A stretch of 64,000 bases of DNA from an uncultured Collinsella sp. Lineage in GTDB: Bacteria; Actinomycetota; Coriobacteriia; Coriobacteriales; Coriobacteriaceae. Location of the stretch: contig CAKUEW010000002.1 of assembly GCA_934646815.1 (NCBI GenBank), forward strand, positions 1-64,000, written 5' to 3'. Below the pieces are notes generated by a model. The model was not told the DNA's origin and ran no database searches. It saw only the letters and a program-made list of their open reading frames with translations. A program made the position numbers and the translations under genes. Below, piece after piece: positions 1-9,401 of this stretch (its first letter is position 1; each line of letters begins with the position of its first letter).

Positions 1-2
1 AA

Positions 3-110
3 GACTGGATTCGCACGATCGCGCCGGACGGAGAATCGAAATGCGGTGGGGTGCGCGGACATACCGGGCTGACCGCCGGCAGCGCACCCGAAAGAGCCCG
101 CGGATATTAG
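3..110 (+). CDS. Possible C-terminal end of an upstream gene (partial)
   Basis: One frame is open from the left edge for 35 codons and ends at TAG (108-110). I do not recognise the peptide and there is no start inside the window. It is reported only as a possible 3' end of a gene that begins outside. The other two forward frames also stay open for some distance, so this may be non-coding. Confidence 0.25.
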   Translation, partial: DWIRTIAPDGESKCGGVRGHTGLTAGSAPERARGY

Positions 111-175
111 CTTGCCAGGCAAGCGTCGACTAAACGTGCAGCGCGCGCGGGCCCTCCCGACGGGAAACGAAAAGA

Positions 176-192
176 CCCGGTTTCAAACCGGG
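176..192. other. Short perfect hairpin
   Basis: CCCGGTTT and AAACCGGG are exact inverted arms separated by one base. The hairpin lies between the left-edge frame and the first glycosyltransferase gene. There is no U-tract after it, so a terminator role is uncertain. Confidence 0.3.
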
Positions 193-267
193 CTCGAACA
201 AACATGCCTATTGACAATGGCTTTCTCATATTACGAAATAGCGAAAGGCGACATGCGCAAACATAAA

Positions 268-297
268 GGCTGTAAGTCATCCCCATGTCTTACAGCC
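268..297. terminator. Candidate terminator hairpin in the 5' intergenic region
   Basis: GGCTGTAAG (268-276) and CTTACAGCC (289-297) form a perfect 9-bp stem with a 12-nt loop, followed by CGTTTAAAC. The stretch 111-403 otherwise shows only a TTGACA box at 211-216 without a convincing -10. I see no gene in it. Confidence 0.4.
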
Positions 298-403
298 CGT
301 TTAAACAATAACATGTTTTAACATGTGCCCCGTCTGGATTCCAGCCCTTTAAAACCAATCCAAATTGCCAGCGACTATACTTCTTACGGTCGCGAATGGA
401 ACC

Positions 404-1348
404 ATGGAGAAGAACGTGAATCCTACCAACATAGCTGTTATCATCCCCTGCTACAACGAAGCGCTAACTATTGCAAAGGTTGTTGACGATTTTCACCGCG
501 AGCTGCCCGAAGCCACGGTCTACGTCTACGACAACAACTCGACTGACGACACCGCTCAAATTGCGCATGAACACGGGGCAACCGTTAAATTCGAACCGCG
601 TCAAGGCAAAGGCAACGTCTGCCGTCAAATGTTCCGCGACATCGAGGCTGATTGCTACCTCATGGTCGATGGAGATGACACCTATCCCGCGGAGTCAGCG
701 CGCGCTTTGTGCGATCCCATTCTTGCCAGCGAAGCAGACATGACCGTTGGCGATCGACTCTCCAACGGCACATATGCCGAGGAGAACAAACGCGCCTTTC
801 ACGGCTTTGGCAACAACCTCGTTCGCTGCATGATTAAGTGGATCTATGGGTACAGCTTTGATGATGTCATGACTGGCTATCGCGCCATGAGCAAGCCTTT
901 TGTTAAGACGTTCCCGGTACTCTCTGAGGGCTTCCAGATCGAGACGGAGCTATCCATCCACGCCGTCGACCATCGCTGGCGCATCAAAGATGTTCCCATT
1001 GAGTATCGCGACCGGCCGGAAGGGTCGGAGTCCAAGCTCAATACCGTAAGCGATGGCATTCGAGTCATTACTATGATAGGCACACTCTTTAAGGACTACC
1101 GTCCGCTCAAGTTTTTCTCGCTCGTCGCGCTCATCTTTGCAGTTATCGGTCTCGCATTGGGCATCCCCATCGTTATGGAGTACTTTGCCACCGGACTTGT
1201 TCCGCGCTTCCCCACGGCCATGCTCGCGGCGGCTTTCATGTTCCTGTGCGGACTCTCGCTCGCTACAGGCTTTATCCTGGACTCCGTGGCGAAAGTGGAG
1301 CGGAAGCAGTGGGAGCTCAGAGTGTATGAGGAGACCGAAAGCCGGTAA
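404..1348 (+). CDS. GT2 glycosyltransferase, dolichol-phosphate-mannose-synthase-like, membrane bound
   Basis: This 314-residue family 2 glycosyltransferase has the DPM1/GtrB layout. The N-terminal Rossmann-like domain begins AVIIPCYNEA, followed by a DNNSTDDT nucleotide-binding segment and the acidic DGDDTYP motif. Two hydrophobic helices lie near the C-terminus (after KFFSLVAL and around AMLAAAFMF). Such enzymes move one sugar from a nucleotide sugar onto a polyprenyl phosphate at the cytoplasmic face. I chose ATG 404 because the homologous region starts just after it; an in-frame TTG at 365 would add 13 residues that do not resemble the family. It leads a run of glycan genes on the + strand. 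Confidence 0.85.
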   Translation: MEKNVNPTNIAVIIPCYNEALTIAKVVDDFHRELPEATVYVYDNNSTDDTAQIAHEHGATVKFEPRQGKGNVCRQMFRDIEADCYLMVDGDDTYPAESARALCDPILASEADMTVGDRLSNGTYAEENKRAFHGFGNNLVRCMIKWIYGYSFDDVMTGYRAMSKPFVKTFPVLSEGFQIETELSIHAVDHRWRIKDVPIEYRDRPEGSESKLNTVSDGIRVITMIGTLFKDYRPLKFFSLVALIFAVIGLALGIPIVMEYFATGLVPRFPTAMLAAAFMFLCGLSLATGFILDSVAKVERKQWELRVYEETESR

Positions 1349-1489
1349 GAACCGAGACTCTTTCGATAAATCGCTGTCGCAGGACACCAAAACCAAAAAT
1401 GCGAGGTACATTAGATGCAGCAATTATTAATTGCTCTGTCACTTTGTTAAATAACTCAAGCACAAGCAACCAGCAACTGAAGGGGCTTC

Positions 1490-2596
1490 ATGACAAGCAA
1501 ATCCTACACGACTCATATGTACGTGATCATCCCAGCCTATAACGCCTCAGCTTATTTAAACGATTTAGCTGAGTCACTTTCCAGTCAAACCTATTCAGGG
1601 CCTAAGACCGCCGTCTTTGTGAACGACGGCTCAAGCGACAATACGCTGGAAGTTCTGGAATCCCTTGTGCTCGAAGGATTTCAAAAGATAGTTATATCAA
1701 ATGACCACGTCGGGGTTTCCGTCACAAGAAACGCTGGGCTAACCTGGCTAAGAGAGAACGCCGACAGTGGTTTTGCGCTCTTTCTTGACGCCGATGATAT
1801 GCTCGAAAACGAAGCTCTGCAAATTGTCGCGGAACAAATGCAGCGGGAAAATCTAGATATTCTCGCTTTTGGTACAAAGCCGTTTTACGAAAGTGCTGAG
1901 CTCGAGAAAGCGTTCCCCTCTTATAAAACCTACTATCAAAGAAAAGGCGATTACCCGGAGGTGATTTCTGGGCCTGAATACCTTTCGAAGATACTCGACA
2001 ACAACGACTTTCTCGCAAGTGTATGTTTACAGGCATTTAGCGTTGATTTTCTCAAAAAGAATCAGCTCGCTTTTTACCCCGGAATCATCCATGAAGACAA
2101 CCTCTTCACTTTCGAAGCGATATTGCTCGCAAAAGCGATTCGATATATTAATGCTAGCCTACATATTCGCCGCGTCCGAGCGGGTTCAATAATGACGGCA
2201 TCGGCCGAAACTGCCAGCTTAGACGGGTATTTCCGCTGCGCGATTGAAGCAATCGATTTTATAAAACAAAACAATCTCGACAACCTGTCGCCAGTTGATT
2301 GCGCCAGCATGATTGATATGTGGCAGAACTCTGCAGTCGACCATTATGCCGTTCTGGATAAGAAACAGATAGACGAACTCATCACCCGCTACACGACAGT
2401 TGAGCAAACGTTGTTTGCCGTTCTCATCCAGCAACGTGCGGAAGATCGCAAGCGGTATGAACAGCAGACAGCAAAAGCAGCGATAAAAATAAAGGCGGAT
2501 ACAGAAGACGAAATAAGAGCGAAATTCGAAAACAGCGCATCTTTTAAACTCGGAAGGACATTAACTTCTATCCCTCGCAAACTGCTGGGCCGTTAG
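1490..2596 (+). CDS. GT2 family glycosyltransferase
   Basis: This is a 368-residue soluble GT2 enzyme. Its catalytic domain starts YVIIPAYNAS and contains VNDGSSDNT and the DADD metal-binding motif. The last 60 residues are charged and helical and end in a SFKLGRTL segment also seen in the gene at 5862 (SYKLGNAL); I read this as a shared C-terminal tail rather than a catalytic element. A weak purine-rich site (AAGGGGC) precedes the ATG. The substrate cannot be read from sequence. Its neighbours (ugd, Wzm/Wzt, Wzx) point to capsule or wall-glycan assembly. Confidence 0.85.
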   Translation: MTSKSYTTHMYVIIPAYNASAYLNDLAESLSSQTYSGPKTAVFVNDGSSDNTLEVLESLVLEGFQKIVISNDHVGVSVTRNAGLTWLRENADSGFALFLDADDMLENEALQIVAEQMQRENLDILAFGTKPFYESAELEKAFPSYKTYYQRKGDYPEVISGPEYLSKILDNNDFLASVCLQAFSVDFLKKNQLAFYPGIIHEDNLFTFEAILLAKAIRYINASLHIRRVRAGSIMTASAETASLDGYFRCAIEAIDFIKQNNLDNLSPVDCASMIDMWQNSAVDHYAVLDKKQIDELITRYTTVEQTLFAVLIQQRAEDRKRYEQQTAKAAIKIKADTEDEIRAKFENSASFKLGRTLTSIPRKLLGR

Positions 2597-2661
2597 TCTA
2601 AACAAATCACTATTTTACAGCCTTGCAATCTTGGAACCACCGACCCTCCTGAGAGGTACCC

Positions 2662-3840
2662 ATGAACATTGCCGTCGCGGGACTTGGCTACGTAGGCCTT
2701 TCACTCGCCTGCCTGCTTTCCAAACATAACAATGTCATTGCTATCGACATTAACGAGAGCAGGGTGGCCGACATTAACAACGGCATCTCCCCTATCAAGG
2801 ATGCATTCATCGAGGCATATCTGGCAGATCGCCCGACTTCGCTATGCGCAACCACCGATGTTAATAAGGCATACGAAACAGCTGATTACATCGTCATAGC
2901 TACGCCGACCAACTATGACGATGTCACGCACTACTTCGACACCTCAAGCATCGAAAGCGTCCTGGATCTGGTCAGAGAAATAAACCCACGCGCCGTCGTA
3001 GTTATTAAGTCCACCATCCCTGTTGGCTACACCAGGGATATCAGTGCCAAATATTCCGAGCTCCAGATTATCTTCTCCCCTGAGTTTTTGCGCGAAGGCC
3101 ACGCACTTGAAGATAATTTACATCCCAGCCGAATCGTTGCCGGAATCAACAAGGAGGCCGACCGCGAAGCCGCCCAGACCTTCGTCAACCTTTTGGACGA
3201 AGGCTCCGAGGACGCCGGGACAGAAATTTTAGTAACTGGCTCAACCGAGGCCGAGGCTATCAAGCTATTCGCTAACACATATCTGGCGCTCAGAGTCTCC
3301 TACTTCAACGAGCTCGACACCTATGCCAAAAGTAAGGGACTCAATGCGCGTGAAATCATTAAGGGCGTTTGTCTTGATCCACGCATTGGAACCCATTACA
3401 ACAACCCCAGCTTTGGTTACGGCGGTTATTGCCTACCCAAGGATTCCAAACAGCTGCTTGCGAACTTCCAGGATGTTCCCCAAAACCTAATTCGCGCAAT
3501 CGTTGACTCCAACAACACGCGCAAGCAATTCATTGCTGATCAAGTGCTGGCACTGCAGCCAAAAATCGTTGGAGCATTTCGTCTTACCATGAAAAGCGGA
3601 TCGGATAACTTTAGGCAGAGCTCGACCCTCGATGTCATCGAGCGGCTAAAAACAAAGGGCGTTAAGGTAATAATTTACGAACCCACCAGTAGCAAAGAAA
3701 GCCTGCTCGGCTGCACCGTTGTCAACGATATTGAGCTATTCAAAAGTCTCAGTGATGTCATTATCGCCAATCGCTACGACCCAATCCTCGATAGCGCACG
3801 GCAAAAAGTGTACACAAGAGATCTGTGGCACAGAGACTAA
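2662..3840 (+). CDS. ugd: UDP-glucose/UDP-sugar 6-dehydrogenase
   Basis: This 392-residue NAD-dependent dehydrogenase oxidises the C6 hydroxyl of a UDP-hexose to the uronic acid (UDP-glucose to UDP-glucuronate in the best-known case). The N-terminal GLGYVGL is the dinucleotide-binding glycine motif. KSTIPVGYT and SPEFLREG are family blocks, and the catalytic cysteine lies in [15 protein letters not shown]. Length fits the family. GAGAGG precedes the ATG. It supplies an acidic sugar donor to the surrounding glycosyltransferases and is followed by a strong terminator. Confidence 0.93.
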   Translation: MNIAVAGLGYVGLSLACLLSKHNNVIAIDINESRVADINNGISPIKDAFIEAYLADRPTSLCATTDVNKAYETADYIVIATPTNYDDVTHYFDTSSIESVLDLVREINPRAVVVIKSTIPVGYTRDISAKYSELQIIFSPEFLREGHALEDNLHPSRIVAGINKEADREAAQTFVNLLDEGSEDAGTEILVTGSTEAEAIKLFANTYLALRVSYFNELDTYAKSKGLNAREIIKGVCLDPRIGTHYNNPSFGYGGYCLPKDSKQLLANFQDVPQNLIRAIVDSNNTRKQFIADQVLALQPKIVGAFRLTMKSGSDNFRQSSTLDVIERLKTKGVKVIIYEPTSSKESLLGCTVVNDIELFKSLSDVIIANRYDPILDSARQKVYTRDLWHRD

Positions 3841-3843
3841 AAG

Positions 3844-3875
3844 AAAAGGGTCGCATCATTCGATGCGACCCTTTT
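3844..3875. terminator. Strong bidirectional terminator after ugd
   Basis: A perfect 14-bp stem (3844-3857 with 3862-3875) has a 4-nt loop. A-rich and T-rich ends let it act on both strands, for ugd and for the tRNA-Arg transcript coming from the other side. Confidence 0.85.
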
Positions 3876-3886
3876 AATTCCACAGG

Positions 3887-3960
3887 TGCTCCATGGCGGA
3901 TTCGAACCGTCGACCTTGGGATTAGAAGTCCCCTGCTCTATCCAACTGAGCTAATGGAGC
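3887..3960 (-). tRNA. tRNA-Arg (anticodon TCT)
   Basis: On the minus strand the acceptor arms GCTCCAT and ATGGAGC pair. The D-arm is GCTCAGTTGGATAGAGC, the anticodon loop is CTTCTAA, and the T-arm contains GGTTCGAATCC. The outermost anticodon-stem pair is a G-A mismatch. CCA is not fully encoded (A-CC-T follows). Only the mature gene is seen, with no neighbouring tRNAs. Confidence 0.92.
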
Positions 3961-4013
3961 ATATCGCCATGCGTCCAAGCGGGTACAAGTTCGCACGGCT
4001 AGAAAATTATAAC

Positions 4014-4781
4014 CTACTTGAACTGGTCATGGTACGCCTTGCAAACCTCATCCACAGGACCGTCCATGCGAAGGTCTCCCTTCTCGATCCACACGGCACG
4101 TTGGCAAATACGCTCAACCTGGTCCATGGAATGAGAAACAAATAGAACGGTAACGTCGCCGTTCTCAATAAAATGTTGAATGCGGCGCTCACACTTCTGT
4201 TGGAAAAAGACATCACCCACAGAAAGCGTCTCATCAACTATCAAGATATCAGGCTCAGTAATCGTAGCGATAGCAAAAGCGATTCGAGCGACCATGCCCG
4301 ACGAGAAATTCTTAAGCGGCATGTCCACAAAGTCTTTAAGCTCAGCGAACTCGATGATCTCGTCGAAGCTAGCATCGATAAACTCCTTGGTATATCCAAG
4401 CAGGGCACCGTTGAGGTAAATATTCTCGCGCGCCGTAAGCTCAGGGTCAAAGCCAGCACCAAGCTCGATTAGCGGCGCAATGTTACCGTGAACCCTAACC
4501 TCGCCCTCGCTGGGTTCGAGAACGCCAGCGATGATCTTGAGCATCGTAGATTTGCCGGAGCCATTGGTTCCGACCAGACCAACGACCTCACCGCGATGCA
4601 CGTCAAATGAAATGTGCTTAAGCGCACGAAACTCCTCAAAGAACAGTTCGTGCTTTGCGAGCTTAATAAAGTATTCTTTGAGGTTCGTCAGGGACTCGGA
4701 CGCCATGTTAAAGATCATGGTGACGTCCTTGACCTCAACAGCAAGGGGCTGCTTGCTGTAATCAATAGCAGATTCAGTCAT
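4014..4781 (-). CDS. ABC transporter ATPase for surface polysaccharide export (Wzt/TagH type)
   Basis: This 255-residue ATP-binding subunit has Walker A at residues 71-79 (GTNGSGKST), a signature segment NFSSGM, and Walker B ILIVDE followed by LSVGD, the variant D-loop typical of polysaccharide and teichoic-acid exporters. It has no C-terminal carbohydrate-binding extension, unlike long Wzt forms. It lies directly downstream of the permease gene, with a 11-nt gap, and would power translocation of an undecaprenyl-linked glycan across the membrane. Confidence 0.9.
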   Translation of the reverse strand: MTESAIDYSKQPLAVEVKDVTMIFNMASESLTNLKEYFIKLAKHELFFEEFRALKHISFDVHRGEVVGLVGTNGSGKSTMLKIIAGVLEPSEGEVRVHGNIAPLIELGAGFDPELTARENIYLNGALLGYTKEFIDASFDEIIEFAELKDFVDMPLKNFSSGMVARIAFAIATITEPDILIVDETLSVGDVFFQQKCERRIQHFIENGDVTVLFVSHSMDQVERICQRAVWIEKGDLRMDGPVDEVCKAYHDQFK

Positions 4782-4792
4782 TACAGCACTCC

Positions 4793-5638
4793 TTAAATAT
4801 AGAGAATGAACTTATGCTCGGTCTTATGGAAGACAGAGTAACCAATGGCGAGGGCAGCAACGGCCCAAACAACACATAGACCCAATGTCGTCGCAGACGG
4901 CATTGTCCCGAACAAAAAGATGTCGCGCATAAACTGAAGATAGTTGTACATAGGGTTTACAACAACCAAAATCTGAATCCAATGTGCCATCTGCGAGATA
5001 TAGTCAGTCGTCCAAAATATAGGAGTCAGATACATCCAGGCAGTAATAACAACCGACCACAGGTGCATGACATCGCGGAAAAAGACTGCCAGCGCGGAAA
5101 GCATCAAGCCCAAGCCCATGCAGAAGCACATGAGCAATAGCAGGCAAACGGGCAGCAATATCAAATGCCAAGTAGGAACGATATGGAACCAGAGCATTAC
5201 CAGAGCAACGGCGACCAGGGAAAAGGCAAAGTTAACAAGCGAGAACAACACTTTCTGCACTGGGAAAACCCAGCGATGCACCTTAACCTTTTTAAGAAGA
5301 GATGAAGCCCAAATGATCGACATAAGTGCCTGATTTGTCGACTCGGACATAACAGAAAATGTAATATTTCCCACAATCAGGTACAGAGGATACATCTCGG
5401 GGGTAATGGAGCCATTACGACTCTGGCCAAAGATGGTCGAGAAAACAATGGACATCACGATCATCATAAGAAGCGGATTGAGCACGGACCACGCAATGCC
5501 GAGAACGCTACGACGGTACTTGATCTTAAAATCTTTAGTGACAAGCTGTTTAAGAATAAACTTGTCTTTTTCGATATCATTTTTAGCGTGAGAGGCCGGC
5601 TTAGCCACCGCTACCTGACTCTTCATGCTGTCAGCCAC
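4793..5638 (-). CDS. ABC-2 type polysaccharide export permease (Wzm/TagG type)
   Basis: This is a 281-residue membrane protein with about six hydrophobic segments. The block DFKIKYRRSVLGIAWSVLNP near the N-terminus is characteristic of the ABC-2 export family. I chose GTG 5638 because AGGAGA lies 5 nt upstream and the family homology begins soon after. In-frame upstream TTG and ATG codons would only add unrelated residues. It pairs with the ATPase at 4014, and the gene at 5862 is divergent. Confidence 0.88.
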   Translation of the reverse strand: MADSMKSQVAVAKPASHAKNDIEKDKFILKQLVTKDFKIKYRRSVLGIAWSVLNPLLMMIVMSIVFSTIFGQSRNGSITPEMYPLYLIVGNITFSVMSESTNQALMSIIWASSLLKKVKVHRWVFPVQKVLFSLVNFAFSLVAVALVMLWFHIVPTWHLILLPVCLLLLMCFCMGLGLMLSALAVFFRDVMHLWSVVITAWMYLTPIFWTTDYISQMAHWIQILVVVNPMYNYLQFMRDIFLFGTMPSATTLGLCVVWAVAALAIGYSVFHKTEHKFILYI

Positions 5639-5861
5639 GGAGTTTCTCCTTGTCTCTGAATTCATAACAGAGGAAAGTATAGCCTTCCCGCGCGTCAACA
5701 AAACCAAAGAGACGAATCTGGAAAACTAACCCATATCAAATACAAGCATAGGAAAGCGCATGATGCCTACAGTCAAGCAAAGCCAACTCAATTAAACTAT
5801 ATCGTGCTAGCTTAATTCCGAAGTATTCAGCTCCAGCACACCTCGAGCAAAGGATAGTAAT

Positions 5862-7004
5862 ATGCCCATCGTCTCCGTTATCATCCCCAGTTACAACGCC
5901 ATGAACTACATATCCGAAACGTTGGAAAGTGTGCTCGCGCAAACACTTACCGACATCGAGGTTATCGTAGTAGACGACGGGTCAACCGATAGCACACGCG
6001 ATATAGTCAAGGAGTATGCCCGCAAAGACTCGCGCCTCATGCTTGCAGAGCAGACAAATCAGTTTGCGGGGGTCGCTCGCAATAACGGAATGGCCAGGGC
6101 CACAGGCAGCTATCTTTATTTTCTCGACGCCGACGATTACATCGAAAAGACGGCTCTTGAAAATCTTGTCAACGCTCTCGAACAGAGTGGGGCAGACATT
6201 GCTATTGCCAAGTCTGAAGGCTTTGATAATGCAACAGACGATACCTGGACTATCGATGGCGCCCTCAACGGAATGGACTTCAATCGACCCATAAAGCATG
6301 AGGAGTTTTGCGAAAGCATCTTCCAAAGCTTCATCGGATGGCCCTGGGACAAACTCTACCGTAAGAATTTCATCGATAAGACAGGCCTTACATTCCAGCC
6401 ATTAAGAACTACAAATGACGCTCTCTTCGTGTTTTGTGCCTTAGCACAAGCCAACACCATTGTGTGTCTAGATTCAGTTCTGTTTCACCACCGGACCAAC
6501 AATAAGGAGTCGTTGGAAGGCTCTCGCGCTAAAAGCTGGAACAATGCCGTAAGTGCGATCCGCTCTATCGGCGGCCTGCTCAGCGAATCCAAAAAGGGTG
6601 AGGCATGTCTCAATTCCTATTACCGTTGGATTCTGAACTACTCGATCTGGACAATCGAAAGCCTGCCTGACGATGAAGCGAATGCCTATCTCAACGAGAT
6701 AGAGTCCATCATTACCGCCATACCCCAAAATGTTGAATCGCTCTTTGATCCCTATGAACTTAAGCTTAAAGAACTACTGAACGACAACAGGGCAAAACTC
6801 ATTTCAAATGCAGTCACTATGCTAAAAGAACGGGATGTCGCAGTCTGCGATCGCGCCAATCTTGAGCAAACGTTGGATATGGAACGACAGCGCCTTAACG
6901 CAAGCGAAAAACAGCTTTATGATGTATATGAGTCACATTCGTATAAGCTAGGAAACGCTTTGCTCAAACCCTTGAGCAAGATTAAGCACGCCATCAAACG
7001 GTAA
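5862..7004 (+). CDS. GT2 family glycosyltransferase
   Basis: This 380-residue GT2 enzyme has VSVIIPSYNA at its start, VDDGSTDSTRD, and DADDY as the metal-binding motif. A conserved FIGWPWDKLYRK block is shared almost exactly with the next gene at 7038, so the two are diverged duplicates. The C-terminal part is helical and ends SYKLGNALLKP, like the tail of the gene at 1490. AAAGGA precedes ATG. The acceptor sugar is unknown. Confidence 0.85.
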   Translation: MPIVSVIIPSYNAMNYISETLESVLAQTLTDIEVIVVDDGSTDSTRDIVKEYARKDSRLMLAEQTNQFAGVARNNGMARATGSYLYFLDADDYIEKTALENLVNALEQSGADIAIAKSEGFDNATDDTWTIDGALNGMDFNRPIKHEEFCESIFQSFIGWPWDKLYRKNFIDKTGLTFQPLRTTNDALFVFCALAQANTIVCLDSVLFHHRTNNKESLEGSRAKSWNNAVSAIRSIGGLLSESKKGEACLNSYYRWILNYSIWTIESLPDDEANAYLNEIESIITAIPQNVESLFDPYELKLKELLNDNRAKLISNAVTMLKERDVAVCDRANLEQTLDMERQRLNASEKQLYDVYESHSYKLGNALLKPLSKIKHAIKR

Positions 7005-7037
7005 AAGCGCTACCGGATCAGCAATAAATGAAAGCGA

Positions 7038-8282
7038 TTGATTTACTTGAGCAGCACTCATATACAACCCGAGATTTCAATAGTTCTCCCGGTGTACAAC
7101 GGAGGGAACTACCTGAATACAACACTGCGAAGTATTCAGGAGCAAACGTATTGCAACTTTGAAGTCCTGTGCGTAAACGACGGTTCTACCGACAACAGCC
7201 TCCAAATCCTCGAAGAGTTCTCTCGAACCGACGAGAGATTTCGGGTCTTCTCTCAAGAGAATTCGGGGCCGGGTACAGCACGCAACACCGGCCTTGATAA
7301 GGCAGCGGGAGATTACGTCATCATGCTCGATGCAGATGATGTCTACGAGCCCACGCTTCTAGAAGAGTTGTACGAAAGCGCGAAAACATACGACAGTGAT
7401 GTTGTCGTCTGCCGGTCATCTCAATTTGACGATTCCACTGGCGCACCGGTAGATTCATGGTGGACCATCAACATTGCCCAGATTCCCGATAAGCCAGTCT
7501 TCAATGCTGACGATATGCGAGATTTTATCTTTACCGCCTTTATCGGTTGGCCTTGGGACAAGCTATATCGACGCTCGTTTATCGAGAAAAACGCCATCCG
7601 CTACCCACATTTGAGCAATAGTGAGGATCTCTACTTCGTTTTTCTTTCTCTGGCACTCGCTTCCAAGATTTCCGTTGTTGACACCCCGCTCATCAGCCAT
7701 AGGGTCAATCGTTCGGGATCAGTCTCGGGTTCACGCGCAAAAGACCCGCTTGCCTTTTACGAAAGCACCTGTCTATTGAAAAGAGAGCTTAAAAAGAGAC
7801 CTGATCTTTATGAGAAAACATCTTGGGGCTTTCTCAATTGGGCCATTGGATACCTGGTGTGGAATATCGAAACCATGGACGATGACGATGGACACAGAAT
7901 TCAACTGAAAGCACTTGCCGAAGACGAATTTCAGGAGCTTGAAATTGGGCTCCACTCCCCTGCGTTCTTCGGTCTGGAGCCCACAATTTACGACAGGTAT
8001 TGCGCGCTTCTCGAAGAGGCAACAGGAAGAAACGGCCTTACGGCCGAGAGCACGAGGCGATATAAGCGCCATCGTGTCATTCCTCGTTTGATAAAATTCC
8101 TTGAAGGAATCCAGTATGACGGCCTGTTCCGCACCATATACAAAAGTCTCGGTTGGTTCAAACGCAAGATTCTAAAACAAGCAGTAACGCAACCTGATTC
8201 ACAACTCAAACGCGGCACCGACTTCGCCCTTACGGGCAAAACAGCAAACAAGAGTTCATCCTCAGTTGCACAAGGAGATTAA
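7038..8282 (+). CDS. GT2 family glycosyltransferase, paralogue of the preceding gene
   Basis: This 414-residue GT2 enzyme has ISIVLPVYNGG, VNDGSTDNS and LDADD. The central FIGWPWDKLYRR segment matches the gene at 5862. The only in-frame start that keeps the whole domain is TTG 7038, weakly preceded by GAAAG. An ATG at 7028 is in another frame. A basic C-terminal tail of about 100 residues follows the catalytic domain. It is followed after 3 nt by the next glycosyltransferase, so the two are probably one transcript. Confidence 0.82.
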   Translation: MIYLSSTHIQPEISIVLPVYNGGNYLNTTLRSIQEQTYCNFEVLCVNDGSTDNSLQILEEFSRTDERFRVFSQENSGPGTARNTGLDKAAGDYVIMLDADDVYEPTLLEELYESAKTYDSDVVVCRSSQFDDSTGAPVDSWWTINIAQIPDKPVFNADDMRDFIFTAFIGWPWDKLYRRSFIEKNAIRYPHLSNSEDLYFVFLSLALASKISVVDTPLISHRVNRSGSVSGSRAKDPLAFYESTCLLKRELKKRPDLYEKTSWGFLNWAIGYLVWNIETMDDDDGHRIQLKALAEDEFQELEIGLHSPAFFGLEPTIYDRYCALLEEATGRNGLTAESTRRYKRHRVIPRLIKFLEGIQYDGLFRTIYKSLGWFKRKILKQAVTQPDSQLKRGTDFALTGKTANKSSSSVAQGD

Positions 8283-8285
8283 GAC

Positions 8286-9401
8286 ATGACTAACGCAGCA
8301 CCAAAGGTTTCGGTCGTTATGCCCATTTATAACGCCGAGCCTTATCTCGAGCAGGCGCTCGACAGCGTTCTCGCGCAAACTCTTGCGGACATTGAGGTCG
8401 TTTGCGTCAACGATGGTTCTAAGGACACCTCACTCGAAACTATTCAGCGCTACGCTGCAAACGACAGCCGCATTAAAGTGATCGATAAACCCAACGGCGG
8501 CTATGGCCACGCCATGAATGTTGGCATCAACAATGCAGCAGGTGAATATGTAGGCATTCTTGAGCCCGACGACTATCTTAAGCCGGAAATGTTCGAAAAG
8601 CTCTATAACCGTGCAGTTGTGGACGATCTCAATTTTGTCCGTTCTGACTACTACCGTCTAACCACGGACGCAAACGGAGTGGACCATCTTGAAAAGGAGC
8701 CCATCTGCAACAAGAGCTCCTATTACAACAAGACACTCAACCCTCAAGCCAATGTCGACCTGTTCAATATTCGTATGGAAAACTGGACAGGCATCTACAA
8801 GCGTTCTTGGCTAATAGAGCACGATATCAAATTCAACGAAAGCCCAGGCGCAGGCTTTCAAGACAACGGCTTTTGGTTCCAAACCTATTGCTGGGCTAAC
8901 AAGATTGCCGTTTTAGACGAGGCATTCTATTGTTATCGCCAAGACAACGCCGCTTCTTCGATCAATCAATCCAACAAGGTATTTGTCATGCTCGATGAGT
9001 ATCAGTGGATTGAGAATTGGCTGAGAAGCAATCCGCAGCTTTGCCAAAAGTTCATCGGTATTTTTGAGTACAAGAAGACCCACAACTGCGAATTTGCTTT
9101 TAGCCGACTCGCAAACGAGTTCCAGCTTCCCTTCCTTGAGAGGTATGCTGCCGAATATAGGCGAGCATTTGGTAATAACGAAATTGATGAAAAGCTATTT
9201 TGGCCCGATGAGATTAAACGTCTTAAGAGAATCGTTGCCGATCCTGAGTCTTATGTAATCGAGCTGCGCAGCGGCAGGAGCGAAAGAACCGCTCTTGAAA
9301 TCGCTCATGAAAAGGGGAAGCTTGCAGTCTTTTCCTACTATATGAAAGAGGAAGGAATCGGCTCGGCACTCAAGAGAGCCTTTTCGTCAATTGTTCGATA
9401 A
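8286..9401 (+). CDS. GT2 family glycosyltransferase
   Basis: This 371-residue GT2 enzyme has VSVVMPIYNAEPYLEQAL, VNDGSKDTS and EPDDY in the metal-binding position. The block NGGYGHAMNVGI followed by GEYVGILEPDDY is a recognisable subfamily pattern, also seen in the gene at 37615 (YGDSMNRGL, YVGILESDDF). AAGGAG lies 8 nt before ATG. Its 3' end may overlap the start of the acyltransferase gene. Confidence 0.87.
   Translation: MTNAAPKVSVVMPIYNAEPYLEQALDSVLAQTLADIEVVCVNDGSKDTSLETIQRYAANDSRIKVIDKPNGGYGHAMNVGINNAAGEYVGILEPDDYLKPEMFEKLYNRAVVDDLNFVRSDYYRLTTDANGVDHLEKEPICNKSSYYNKTLNPQANVDLFNIRMENWTGIYKRSWLIEHDIKFNESPGAGFQDNGFWFQTYCWANKIAVLDEAFYCYRQDNAASSINQSNKVFVMLDEYQWIENWLRSNPQLCQKFIGIFEYKKTHNCEFAFSRLANEFQLPFLERYAAEYRRAFGNNEIDEKLFWPDEIKRLKRIVADPESYVIELRSGRSERTALEIAHEKGKLAVFSYYMKEEGIGSALKRAFSSIVR

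Noticed and set aside
211..240. Promoter with TTGACA at 211
   Set aside because: No acceptable -10 box at 16-18 nt, and the nearest gene start is almost 200 nt away.
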